From Dugong dugon (lineage: Eukaryota; Chordata; Mammalia; Sirenia; Dugongidae): 64,000 nt of DNA. The notes under the pieces are model-generated. The model did not search any database and was not told the origin of the DNA. It was given only the letters and a program-made list of their open reading frames with translations. A program made the position numbers and the translations under genes. Positions 36,137 through 47,486 of this stretch are shown here, in pieces (within the stretch, counting starts at the first letter, position 1; each line of letters starts with the position of its first letter). The stretch is from contig CM057475.1 of NCBI GenBank assembly GCA_030035585.1, positions 1,125,501 through 1,189,500 of the forward strand, read 5' to 3'.

Positions 36137-37129
36137 CACAAAAGAAGCAAGCATTACAGCTGAAAACCATATTAAAAGACTGTGAGTTTAAGAATGTAGA
36201 AGGATAAAGTAAATAAATATAAAAACAGAGGTAGGTAAATATATAGGAATCATGATAATAAAATAAGAATTGATTACAATGTCATTTTTAGATGATCAAA
36301 ACTAGAGCAAAGTTAACTTTGGGTGCATACTTTATCCAATAATAATGATTGATGTAACTGGTGGTACTGTATTATACATATGAAAAATATTTAATCAGTG
36401 AATACTGTGTTATGTCTATTTTATAATAAAAAGGTGACATTGGAAAATAAATACAATGAATATAATATTCAAATTATCATATTTAATAATGAAAAAAGAT
36501 CATATAACTTAATATGGAAAACCCTTTAATGGAGTATTATATTTTCCTGTAATCTGGGATGACTATATTAAAGCAATATTATGCATATCAATGTTAACTT
36601 CAGTAACATATGTTGCTCTGGTGGTAGGGTATGGGATGATTATAAATCTACTTAATTGGAAAGTAACAAAAGTTACATGTGATTGCAATCTGAAATGAGC
36701 AGGAAAGTGAAAGTGATCATCAAAGGAGGGCATCTGTGTGAGAGTTCATAATTAGTAATAAAATATGGAAAAGAAGTTTCAATATTTCATAGTAAGGAAA
36801 TTTGGAATTTTTTCTGGAGAAATAATAAGAAAGTTATAATGAGTGATGGAGAGATTTCCATCAAGTATAGCTGTTAATATTTCCTCTGACAATATTATTA
36901 TATAAATGGGTGGTCACTTACTAAGTAGATTATATAGTATTATAATGCCATCACATGAAGCATGAACGAACATTAGTCTAGTCCAAATCAGCTCATTAAT
37001 TTAAATTGTACTGGGAGGAAAATCTGCTGACATCCTATGATGTAACAGAAAGTTATTACTGATTAGGCCTTAAGCTTTTAGTTTAGGTGGCCAATCTTAC
37101 TGAGAAGAATAGGGTTTTTGATTGTTTGG
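36137..37129. other. AT-rich intergenic DNA
   Basis: About 1 kb with no open frame of note and no repeat I recognise. Confidence 0.45.
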
Positions 37130-37325
37130 TTTTTGTGAGCTATGAAGAAAATCCTGGCAATCTATTTCCAAAGACTAGCCAGTGAAAACCCAATTGATCA
37201 CAATAGTTCAATCCACAACCCATCATGTGAATGGTGCATGAGCAGGAAGCCTTTTAGTCATTTGTGCATGGGGTTGCCCTGAGTTAAAGGTCACCTCCAC
37301 AGAAGGTAACATCAACAACATTGGG
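37130..37325 (+). mobile_element. Degraded AfroSINE-related element
   Basis: Only the body and tail are recognisable: CCTGGCAATCTATTTCCAAA, AGCCAGTGAAAACCC, and the end CATGGGGTTGCCCTGAGTTA with CATCAACAACA. A CA-rich stretch (37340-37365) follows. It is older than the others. Confidence 0.5.
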
Positions 37326-37464
37326 CAAACAATTACACATATACACAACACACACACACACTGTTACAGACAATTTCTAATAAAAACGTAATTAATGGTA
37401 TTCTTATATAATCAAATAAGGTAAAATAGAATTCATATTTACTGAATTCTAACTCATAGCTAGG

Positions 37465-38005
37465 ATCTTAGACTCAACTGTCCAAGACAGCAGCCATAAC
37501 ACACATGTGGTCACTGACCACTTGAAATGTAAGTGTTACAAACTGAGATGTGCTGCAAATGTAAAATACACACTAGATGAAATAATGAGTATGAAACTAT
37601 ATTAAAAATCTCATAAATAATTTTCTATGCATTGCATGCTAAAATGATAATATTTTATTTATATTTGTTTAAATAAACAAATTAATAAAGATTGACTTCA
37701 CTTCTTTCTTTTTTATAAACAAGCTACTAAAAACCAAAAAAAGAAAAAAAAACAAACCCACTGCCATAGTGACTCTGTAGGACAGAGTAGAACTGCCCCA
37801 TAGGTTTTCCAAGGCTGTAAATCTTTGTACAGAAGCAGACTGTCACTTCTTTCTCCTGCAGAGCAGAACCAAAGACCTTTCAGTCAGCAGCCCAGTGCTT
37901 TCACCAATGCACCACCAGAGTTTCTAGCCAGCGACTAGAAAGTTTAAAATTACAAATATGTTTTGTATTGTATGTCTGTTGGTCAGTGCTGATCTAGAGC
38001 AAAAA
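37465..38005. mobile_element. Old hAT-like or L1M-like relic, split by a SINE
   Basis: CTCAACTGTCCAAGACAGCA, GTGGTCACTGACCACTTGAA and, after the SINE, GTCTGTTGGTCAGTGCTGAT resemble the two ends of an ancient eutherian repeat containing a GGCTAGTGGCTACC-type core. I recall this as a MER-class hAT element but cannot verify the name. GCTACTAAAAA before and GCGACTAGAAA after the SINE look like its target duplication. Confidence 0.4.
37735..37925 (-). mobile_element. AfroSINE (minus strand)
   Basis: The plus strand reads from an A/CAAA-rich tail end, CACTGCCATAGTGACTCTGT, through AGAACTGCCCCATAGGTTTT to the head end CAATGCACCACCAGAGTTTC. The variant with AGACTGTCACTTCTTTCTCC in the body matches the copy at 1234. 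Confidence 0.85.
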
Positions 38006-38507
38006 AGAATTCAGACAGCATTCATTTCCTCAAAAGGCCACAGTTATTTTTCACATATACATTTTTATAATACTGAAATAAAATAACATTAATTTTATTC
38101 AAAAAGAAATATCAGTATCAACTATTTTACTAAAAATATCACCTGATATTATTCTACAACAAATGCTTAGCAATATAATTAATGTCTTAAAAACAGACAG
38201 TTATACAATGCAGGCAAAGATGAGAAAATTGAAGGAGTAGGTAGCTACCAATGGAGCAGTCAGAGATCTTGGATGTGTTTGGGGGGAAGAATATATTCTA
38301 GAGAAAGAACACAGTCCATTTCTGAGAACTCAGTTCAGTTGGCTAACGCAGACATGGAAAGATGCCATCTATCTTATTCCAACTTCATCAAAAGCAGGGC
38401 AGGAGAGTGGATATAGTGACAGAAATGGAAGGTAAGTAAATAGAGAAATAGAAGAAAAAAGAGTTCCTGACTTCATGAATGCTGGAGCATTTAATGCTGT
38501 TTATGAG
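38006..38507. other. Intergenic DNA, nothing recognised
   Basis: AT-rich sequence without repeats or convincing open frames. Confidence 0.4.
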
Positions 38508-38706
38508 GTAAGAGGAATCCTTAGGTGGTGCAGAGTTAAGCATTGCTAACCAAAAGGATGGAGTTTCAAGTTCACCCAGAGGCACCTGAGAAGAAAGGGC
38601 TGGTAATCTACTTCTGGAAAACTAGACTTCCAAAATCCTACAGCGCACACTTCTACTCTGACACACACGGGGTCACCTTGAGTCAGAAATGACTTGATAG
38701 TAACTT
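38508..38706 (+). mobile_element. AfroSINE, degraded long-body variant
   Basis: Head AGGAATCCTTAGGTGGTGCA, then GCTAACCAAAAGG, the body GGTAATCTACTTCTGGAAAA and CTACAGCGCACACTTCTACT, and the tail GTCACCTTGAGTCAGAAATG. It faces the next SINE tail to tail. Confidence 0.8.
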
Positions 38707-38937
38707 TTATTTATTTATTGTAATAATCATCCTTATGGATTATGATTGATCTGTGATTGTAGCTGCGACATAGCAGAACTGTCCCAACAGTTTTCTAGAC
38801 TATAATCTTTACAGGATCAGATCTTCAGGTTTTTTCAATCACAGATTGGTTGGTGGGTTCAAACCTATGACTTCTCAGTTAGCAGCTGAGTGCTTAACCA
38901 TTGCACCTCAAGGGCTCCTTATGATCTTAGCTACAGA
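38707..38937 (-). mobile_element. AfroSINE (minus strand)
   Basis: Its plus strand begins with the T-rich tail and GGATTATGATTGATCTG, contains ACTGTCCCAACAGTTTTCTA and CAGTTAGCAGCTGAGTGCTT, and ends at the head (TTGCACCTCAAGGGCTCC). With the previous SINE it forms an inverted, tail-to-tail pair. Confidence 0.8.
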
Positions 38938-39919
38938 ACTCTTTTTTTATTTTTATTTTTTTATTGTTGCAGTCAAAGTGAAAGTTTAAATTTCAAGGTA
39001 GTCTGTCATACAAAAATTTATGCATACCTTGTTATGTGACCCTAAATGCTCTTCCTATACTGTGACAGCACACTCCTCCTTTCCACCCCTCACTCCCCAT
39101 GTCCATTCAACCAGCTCCTAACCCTCTCTGCCTTCTCATCTCACCTCTGGACAGAAGCTGCCCATTTAGTCTCATGTATCTACTTGAGCTAAAAAGTGCA
39201 CTGTTTATGAGTATCATTTTATGTCCCACAGTCCAGTCTAATCTTTGTCTGAAGAGTTGGCCTCAGGAATTGTTTTAGTTCTGGGTTGACAGAGAGTTTG
39301 GGGCCATGCTCTCTGGGGTTCATCTAGTCTCAGTCAGACCGTTAAGCCTGGTCTTTTTATTAGAATTTGAGTTCTGCACCATGAGGGACTCTCTGTTGTG
39401 TTCCTTGTCAGAGCAGTCATTGGTGGTAGCCAGGTATCATCTAGTTCTGCTCTCAGGTGATGAAGTCTCTGGTTTATGTGGCCCTTTCTGTCTCTTGGGC
39501 TAATACTTTCCTTGTGTCTTTGGTGTTCTTCATTCTCCTTTACTCCAGGTGGTTTGGACCAACTGATGCACTTTAGCTGGCCGCTTTCAAGCTTTTAAGA
39601 CCCCAGATGCCACTCATCAAAGTAGGATGCAGAACATTTTCTTAATAAGCTTTGTTATGCCAACTGACATAGTCGTCCCCTGACAGTATGGTCCCCAGAT
39701 CCATACCCCTACTACATTGTCCCTCAAAGTGTTTGATTGTATTCAGGAAACTTCTTAAATTTGATTTAGTCCAGTTGTGCTGACTTCCTCTGTAGTGTGT
39801 GCTGTCCTTCCCTTGACCTAAGATACTTGTTTACTATCTAGTTAGTGAATAACCCTCCCCACCCTCATAACCGTCAATGTTTTCTTCTGTGTTTAAAACT
39901 TTTTTTTGTTTTTGAGTTT

Positions 39920-42900
39920 TTGTAATAGTGGTCTTGTACAATATTTGCCTTCTGTGACTGACTAAATTCACTCAGGATAATGGCCTCCAGATTCCTCCAT
40001 GTTATAAGATGTTACACCATGTCATCATTGTTCTTTATTGTTGCATAGTATTCCATTAAGTGGGTATACCATAATTTGTTTATCCATTCGTCCATTGTCC
40101 GTTGATAGGCACCTAGGCTGTTTCCATCATTTTGCTATTGTGAACAGTGCTGCAATGAACATGGGTGTCATATATCTATTCGTGTGACAACTCTCATTTC
40201 CCTAGGATATATTCCAAGGAGTGGGATAGCTGGATCATATGGTACTTCTATTTCTAGCTTTTTAAGGAAGTGCCATATTGATTTCCAAAGTGATTGGAAT
40301 ATTTTACATTCCCACCAACAGTGTATAAGTGTTCTCGTCTTTTCACAACCTCTCCAGCATTTATTATTTTGTGTTTTTTGGATTAATGCTAGCCATGTTG
40401 GAGTGACATGATATGTCATTGTAGTTTGGATCTCTGTTTCTCTAATGGCTAATGATCGTGAGCATTTCTTCATGTGTCTGTTAGCCGCCTGAATATTTTC
40501 TTTGGTGAAGTGCCTGTTCATATGCTTTGCCCATTTTTAATTGGGTTATTTTTCTTTTTGTTGTTAAGTTTTTGCAGTATCTTTAGATTTTGGGATTAGA
40601 CACTGGTCAGATTTGTCATAGGCAAAAAATTTTTCCTGTCTGTAGGTTGTCTTTTGACTCTTTTGGGGAGGTCTTTTGATGAGCATAAGTGTTTGATTTT
40701 TAGGAGGTCCCATTTATCTGGTCTCTCTTCTGCTGCTTGTGCATTGTTACTTATGATTCATATTGTGTTTATGCCATGTATTAGGGCTCCTAGTGTTGTC
40801 CCTATTTTTTCTTCCATGATCTTTATCTTTTTTGATTTTGTATTTAAGTTTTTGATCCATTTTGAGTTAGTTTTTGTACGTGGTGTGAGGTATGGGTCTT
40901 GTTTCATTTTTTTGCACATGGATATCCAGTTATGCCAGCACCATTTGTTAAAGAGACTGTCTTTTCCCCAATTAATGGACTTTGGGCCTTTGTCAAATAT
41001 CAGCTGCTCATAGGTGGATGAATTTATGTCTGGATTCTCAATTCTGTTCCATTGGTCTATGTATCTGTTGTTGTACCAGTACCAGGCTATTTTGACTACC
41101 GTGGCAGTATAATAGGGCTAAAATCAGGTAGTGTGAGGCCTCCCACTTTGTTCTTATTCTTGAGTAATGCTTTATTTTTTCAGGGTCTCTTTCTTTTCCA
41201 TATGAAGTTGGTGATTTGTTTCTCCATCTTATTAAAAAATGCTGGTGGAATTTGCATTGAGATTGCATTGTATCTGTGTATCGCTTTCAGTAGAATTGAC
41301 ATTTTCACAACGTTGAGTCTACCTATCCATGAGCAAGTATGTTTTTCCTCTTATGCAGGTCTCTTTTGGTTTCTTGCAGTAGTGTCTTGTAGTTTTCCTT
41401 GTATAGATCTTTAAGTCTCTAGTTAGATTTATTCGTAAGTATTTTATCTTCTTGGGGGCTATTGTAAACAGTATTGATTTGGTGATTTCCTTTTTGAGGT
41501 TCTCTTTGTTGGTGTAAAGGAATCCAATTGATTTTTGTATGTTTGTTTTGTATACTGAAAGTTTGTTGAAAGCTTCCAGAAGTTCCAGTAGTTTTCTTGT
41601 GGATTCTTTGGGGTTTTCTGTATATAAGATCATATCATCTGCAAATACAGATATTTCGAATTCTTCCCTACCAGTTTGGATGCTCTTTATTTCTTTTTCT
41701 AACCTAATTGCTCTGGCTAAGACCTCCAGCACAATGTTGAACAAGAGTGGTGATAAAGGGCATCCTTGTCTGTTTCCTGTTCTCAGGGGGAATGCTTTCA
41801 GAGTATGCCTATTTAGGATGATGTTGGCTATTGGCTTTGTGTAAAAGCTCTTAATTATATTGAGGAATTTGCCTTCGATTTCTATTTTGTTGAGATTTTG
41901 TATCATGAATGGGTGTTGGACTTTGTCAAATGCCTTTTCTGCATCGATAGATGAGATCATGTGGTTCTTGTCTTTTGTTTTATTTATGTGATGGATTACA
42001 TTGATTGTTTTTCTAATACTGAATCATCCCTGCATACCTGGTCTAAAATCCCACTTGATCATGGTGAATTATTTTTTTGATATGTTGCTGAATTCTATTG
42101 GCTAGAATTTTGTTGAAGATTTTTGTGTCAGTGTTCATGAGGGATATTTGTCTGTAATTTTCTTTTTTTCTGGTGTCTTTACCTGGTTTTGGTATCAGGG
42201 TTATGATGGCTTCATAAAATTAGTTTGGGAGTATTCCATCCTTTTCTATGCTTTGCAATACCTTTAGTAGTAGTAGTGTTAACTCTTCTCTGAAAGTTTC
42301 GTAGAATTCTCCAGTGAAGCCATACAGGCCAGGGTTTTTTTCGTTGGGGGTTTTCTAATTACCTTTTCAATCTCCCTCTTTTCTTATGGGTTTATTTAGT
42401 TGTTCTGCCTCTGTTTGTGTTAGTTTAGGTAGGTGGTGAGTTTCTAGAAATTTGTCCATTTCCTCTAAGTTTTCAAATTTGTTAGAATACAAATTTTTCA
42501 TAGTATTCTGTTATGATTCTTTTAATTTTAGTTGGGTCTGTTGTGTAATCACCCATCTTATTTCTTATACAGGTTATCTACTTCCTCTACTGCTTTTCTT
42601 TTGTCAGTTTGGCCAATGGTTTATCAATTTTATTGATCTTTTCAAAGAACCAGCTTTTTGTCTTAACTCTTTCTATTGTTTTTAGTCTCTATTTCATTTA
42701 ATTCTACCCTAATTCTTATTATTTCCTTTCTTCTAGCTTCTGAGGGCTTCTTTTGCTGCTCTCTTTCTACTTGTTCCAGTTGTAGGGTTATGTTTTGATT
42801 ATGAGCCTTTATTGTTTTTGGATGTGTGCATTTATTACTATAAACTGACCTCTGAACACTGCTATTGCTGTGTCCCAAAGGTTCTGGTGGGATGTGTTTT

Positions 42901-43735
42901 CATTCTTGTTTGATTCTATGAATTTCCTTGTTCCATCCTTAATTTCTTCTATAACCCAGTAGTTTTTGCGCAAGGTGTTGTTCAGTTTCTATGTGTTTGG
43001 TTTTCCTTGCTTTTTGTGTTGTTGATTTCTACTTTTATGGCTTTATGTTCAGAAAAGATGCCTTGTAATTTTTCGATGCTTTGGATTTTGTTAAGGCTTG
43101 CTTTATGGCCTAATATGTGGCCTATTCTGGAAAATGTTCCATGTGCATTGGAAAAGAAAGTATACTTGGCTGCTGTTGGGTCAGTGTTCGGTATATGTGT
43201 ATGAGACCAAGTTGGTTGATTGTAGCATTTAGCTCTTCCGTGTCTTTTTTGAGCTTCTTTCTGGATGTTCTGTCTTTCATCAAAAGTGGTACATTGATGT
43301 CTCCTACCACTATTGTTGAGCTGCTTAACTCTGTTTTGCGTGCTGTTAGAGTTTGTTTTATGTATTTTGGAGCATTGTCGTTGAGTGTGTAAATATTTAT
43401 TGTAGTTATGTCCTCCTGGTATATTGACACTTTAATCATCATAGAGTGTCCTTCCTTATCCTTTGTGGTGGATTTTACTTTAAAGTCTATTTTGTCAGAG
43501 ATTAATATTGCCACTCCTGCTCTTTTTTGAGGGTTGTTTGCTTGATATATATTTTTTTCCATCTTTTGAGTTTTAGTTTGTTTGTGTCTTTAAGTCTAAG
43601 GTATGTCTTTTGTAGGCAGCATATAGACAGATCGTATTTTTTTATCCAATCTGGCACTCTCTGTCTCTTCATTGGTGAATTTAGTCCATTTACATTCAGC
43701 ATAATTATTGATAGGTATGAATTTAGTGTTGTCAT
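39920..43735 (-). pseudogene. L1 ORF2 pseudogene (copy 4)
   Basis: The start ATGACAACACTAAAT gives MTTLNSYLSIIMLNVNGLN. An early shift follows, but the endonuclease frame is open over 146 codons (43562-43122) with GDIN replacing the expected GDFN. The RT core is open for 213 codons (41960-41319) and keeps [18 protein letters not shown] and FADDMILY. The C-terminal frame 40521-40168 carries [18 protein letters not shown]. The normal TAA is read as CAA, so the original stop is also lost. Confidence 0.9.
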
Positions 43736-44161
43736 TTTGATGTCATTTTTGTGTGTTGTGCACCGTTTCTTTGTTCCCTTTAATTTTCTGTGCTAAGTCA
43801 TTTTTCTTTATGTATTTTCTTCACATCTTTTTCATTGTTGTTGATTTTGTTTTTGCTGAGTCTTCATATTTTCCTTGTTTTTTATTTTGACTTGTAGGAT
43901 TGTTAGTTTCCTTTGTATTTACCTTAATATTATACCAGTTTTTTATTTCTTTATATCACCTTGACTTCCTCTACATATGAGAAATCTATGTCTACTTTTT
44001 TTAAGTACCTCTTTTTTGTTTTAATGTTGTTATCTTTTACATATAGATATCTGTTTCTGTATTTTCAGTGTTTTAGCTTTGATTAATTTTTGTGACTTCC
44101 CTATCTGGGTTGATATCTGGTTGCTGTGTCTTGTTTTCTAGTCTTGGGTTTTTGTCTGATG

Positions 44162-45152
44162 TTACTGATTTTCTAACGGGAGGACTCCCTTTAGTATTTC
44201 TTGTAATTTTGGTTTAGTTTTTGCAAATTCCATAAACTTCTGTTTATCTGGAAATGCCCTAATTTCACCATCATACTTGAGAGACAGTTTTGCTGGATAT
44301 ATAATTCTTGGCTGGCAGTTGTTTTCCTTCAAGACTTTATATATATCATCCCATTGTCTTCTAGCCTGTATGGTTTCTGCTGAGTAGTCGGAGGTTATTC
44401 TTGTTGACTCTATTTTGTAGATGACTTTTTGTTTATCCCTAGCTGCTCTTAAAATTCTCTCTTTACCTTTGGTTTTGACAAGTTTAATTATGTCTTGGTG
44501 ACTTTCTTTTGGGATCTACCGTATGTGGTGTTTGATGAACATCTTGGATAGATATCTTGCCATCTTTCATGACATCAGGGAAGTTTTCTCCCAACAAATC
44601 TTCAACAATTCTCTCTGTATTTTCTGTTATCCTCGTCTGTTCTGGTACTCCAATCACTGGTAGGTTATTCCTCTTGATAGACTCCCACATAATTCGTAGG
44701 GTTTCTTCATTTTTTTAAATCCTAGTATCTGATTTTTTCCTCAAATAAGTTGGTGTCAAGTGCGTTATCTTCAGTGTCACTAATTCTGATTTCCATTGTC
44801 TCAGTTCTGCTCATGTGACTTTCTATTGAGTTGTCTAATTCCGAAATTTTATTGTTAATCTTCTGGATTTCTGATTGCTGTCTCTTTATGGATTCTTTCA
44901 GCCTGTTAAATTTGTCATTATGCTCTTCTCTAATCTTTTTAATTTCCTCGATTGCATGTTCTGCAGTTCGTTAGTTTCTTTCCTAATTTCTTGAAAAGTT
45001 CTGTATGTTAATCTATTGTATTCTGCCTCTGGTAATTCCAAGAAATTTTCCTCCTCTTGAAAATTTCTAGATTCTGTATTTTGGGAGCTTGCTGAAGCCG
45101 TCATGGATTGCCTCTTTATGTGATTTGATCTTGACTATTTTCTCCGAGCCAT
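44162..45152 (-). pseudogene. L1 ORF1 pseudogene (copy 4)
   Basis: The start ATGGCTCGGAGAAAATAG stops after four codons. An internal Met gives a 68-codon open piece with the acidic SQNTESRNFQEEENFLELPE segment. The RRM start is seen in 44690-44484 (MWESIKRNNLPVIGVPEQTR), ending DPKRKSPRHN. The C-terminal domain is present but frameshifted. Confidence 0.88.
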
Positions 45153-46467
45153 CGATATGTTATTATATTTATTTATGTTTGCTTACTGCGTCCTAGCTTC
45201 TTGATTTGTTTCGATAATTCCCAAAAGGCTGCTCGTATGAACTTGTTTAATTATTGGCACCTTTTAAGATCTAATGTCCTGTCATCAGGTGGCTATATCT
45301 GTTCCTAGGTATGTGAAATCAGGAGTCCGCCCACTCCTCCTGTCTGGATTCAGCTCAGGTGCCCAGGTAGATAGCCACCAAGTGTGTGGTGTAGGCTCTC
45401 ACTTACAGTCCTAGACAACCATGGGTGATTGGTGTATGCACAGGCAACTGGCTGCAGGAGGGGGACACACTCTGAGCATGCAGGGGGCTGATGCCCACCC
45501 CTGAGTGACCAGGAAGAAGGCGTGTCCCTGTTTCCTAGAGCACATAGGTGGGTGAGTTTTGCAGCTGAACTGTGAGAACCTAATGCTGTTCGATGTAAGG
45601 ACGGGGGGGTCACCCTTATTCATGGGCCTCTCTCTGATGTGGTAGGTGAAGACCCTGCTTGATGAGCAGAGCAGTGTCAGATGTCAAGAGCCTGCCACTT
45701 CACAGCTGAAACAGTTGAAGTTAGAGTTCCAGTATATATCCTGTTGTACTGTGGTGAGGGACTACGCTGTTGAGATGGGCCCACACAAGTCTATGCAGGG
45801 GGAAAGGCACACAAAGTCTGTGGATCCCTTATCCCTGTACCTAGGCAAAGGAGCTGTGCCTACCCTGGGTTCCTGTCTTAGGGGAGCTGGTAGTTTACTT
45901 TTTCCCCTGTTTGTTAATTTGTTCACTTTCCAAGGCAGGGAGAATGGCTCCAGGTGTGTGAGGAGTGCTACTTCTGGCCCAGGGGACTCAGCAATTGCTG
46001 AAGCCAGTCCAGGACCCAGGGCAGAGCAGGGAGCGGGGAGATAAATGAAGGAGAGATTTTTCCCTAAAAGCGGTGGTTTTGATCACCATAGTAGGCCGTA
46101 TGCAAGTACTTATCTTTCGTTGAGGGCTGCTTCTCACTGGGTCTGAGTGGCCATGTAGACTCTCTGTTGCTGGATCTCTCTTGGTGCAGAAAATGCACCT
46201 CCTGAGCACGGCTGCTTGCCTGCCTCACCGCTCACCACCCAACTGCTCAGGCCTGAAGGGTTCAGGCTCTCGCTGGTCTGGTCTGGCACCTCCTCGCTGC
46301 TTCTGAATGTTCTCTCCCTCCCCTGCCACTCAGTCTGGTTCCTCAACTCTGCCTTTGATGTTCAGAGCCCCCAGATTGCCATATATAATTAAATCACTTG
46401 TTTTTTTGGGTCTTTGTTGTAAGAGGATCCACTGGAAGCATGTGACTACTCCACCATCTTGGCCCCA
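45153..46467 (-). other. 5' UTR of L1 copy 4
   Basis: Homologous to the 5' UTRs of copies 2 and 7 (minus-strand GAACCAGACTGAGTGGCAGG; ACTTTGTGTGCCTTTCCCCC; AACTGTTTCAGCTGTGAAGT). It includes the first bases of the element, absent from copy 2. Confidence 0.85.
46453..46461 (-). promoter_or_regulatory. YY1-like site at the L1 5' end (copy 4)
   Basis: The minus strand reads CAAGATGGT within the first ~15 bases of the element. CAAGATGGC at this place binds YY1 in human L1 and sets the transcription start; here the last base is changed. Confidence 0.55.
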
Positions 46468-46779
46468 CCTCCAAACATTTTCTTAATAAACTTTGTTATT
46501 TCAATAGACCTAGATGTCCCCTAAAGGCATGGTTCCCAGACCCCCCACCCCTGCTATTCTGTGTCTTGAAGTGTTTGATTGTATTCAGGAAACTTCTTAC
46601 CTTTGATTTAGTCCAGTTGTGCTGACTTCCCCTGTAGTGTGTGCTGTCCTTCCTGTTACCTAAGATAAAACTTGTCTACTATGTGGTTAGTGAATAACCC
46701 TCACCAACCCTCCTTACCATCGTAACCATCAAAGGAATGTTTTCGTCTATGTTTGAACCTTTTCTTGAGTTCTTGTAAT

Positions 46780-47486
46780 AGTGTTCTTATACAATATTTG
46801 TCCCTCTGTGACTGACTAAATTCACTCAGCATAATATCCTCCAGATTCCTCCATGTTATGTTTCACGGATTCATCGTTGTTCTTTACCATTGTCTAATAT
46901 TCCATTGTGTAGATATACCATAATTTGCTCATCTATTCGTCTGCTGATGTGCATCGAGGTTGTTTCCATCTTTTTGCTATTGTAAACAGTGCTGCAACGA
47001 ACATGAGTGTGCATATATCTATTCTTTTGACAGCTCTTATTTCTCTAGGATATATTCCAAGAAGTGGGATTGCTGGATCGTATGGTACTTCTATTTCTAG
47101 CTTTTTAAGGAAGTGCCAAATCGATGTTCAAAGTGTTTGTACCATTTTACATTTCCATCAACAGTGTATAACTGTTCCAGTCTCTCCACAAACACTCCAG
47201 CATTTATTCTATTTTTTGGATTAATGCCAGCCTTGTTGGGGTGACATGATATCTCATTGTACTTTGGATCTGCATTTCTCTAATGGCTAATGATCGTGAA
47301 CATTTCTTCATGTGTATGTTACCCACCTGAATATCTTCTTTGCCTTTGCCTATTTTTTTAATTGCGTTATTTGTATTTTTGTTATTGAGGTTTTGCAGTA
47401 TCTTGTAGATTTTAAAGATTAGACCCTGATCGGATTTGTCGTAGCCAAAATTTTTTCCAGTCTGTAGGTTGTCTTTTGACTCTTTT
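46780..47486 (-). pseudogene. L1 ORF2 C-terminal remnant (copy 6)
   Basis: Reads the ORF2 C-terminal region, including the segment whose antisense is GGATATATTCCAAGAAGTGG. The zinc-knuckle zone is frameshifted, and the normal stop is CAA in place of TAA. Not functional. Confidence 0.75.
47473..47486. repeat. Left target-site duplication of L1 copy 5
   Basis: CTTTTGACTCTTTT occurs here and, identically, at 54855-54868. It is host L1 copy 6 sequence duplicated on insertion. It merges with the poly(T) tail, so the left edge is exact but the right edge is not. Confidence 0.9.

Larger units (their letters stand above)
38941..46467 (-). mobile_element. L1 copy 4 (lineage B), full length
   Basis: Read on the minus strand it starts GGGGCCAAGATGGTGGAGTA. 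It has a 1.3-kb 5' UTR, ORF1, spacer, ORF2 and 3' UTR, and ends in an interrupted poly(A) (poly(T) with A on the plus strand at 38941-38963). No target duplication is visible: the left flank GCTACAGAACT does not recur at the right, where L1 copy 6 begins abruptly. Both ORFs are broken. Confidence 0.92.
46468..47486 (-). mobile_element. L1 copy 6 (lineage B), 3' part
   Basis: Contains the C-terminal end of ORF2 and about 0.3 kb of 3' UTR. It is the continuation of 54855-55386; L1 copy 5 lies between the two. The 3' UTR breaks off at the sequence equivalent to position ~39632 of copy 4, so about 690 bp of 3' UTR and the tail are missing. They are not found beyond copy 4. Confidence 0.85.
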
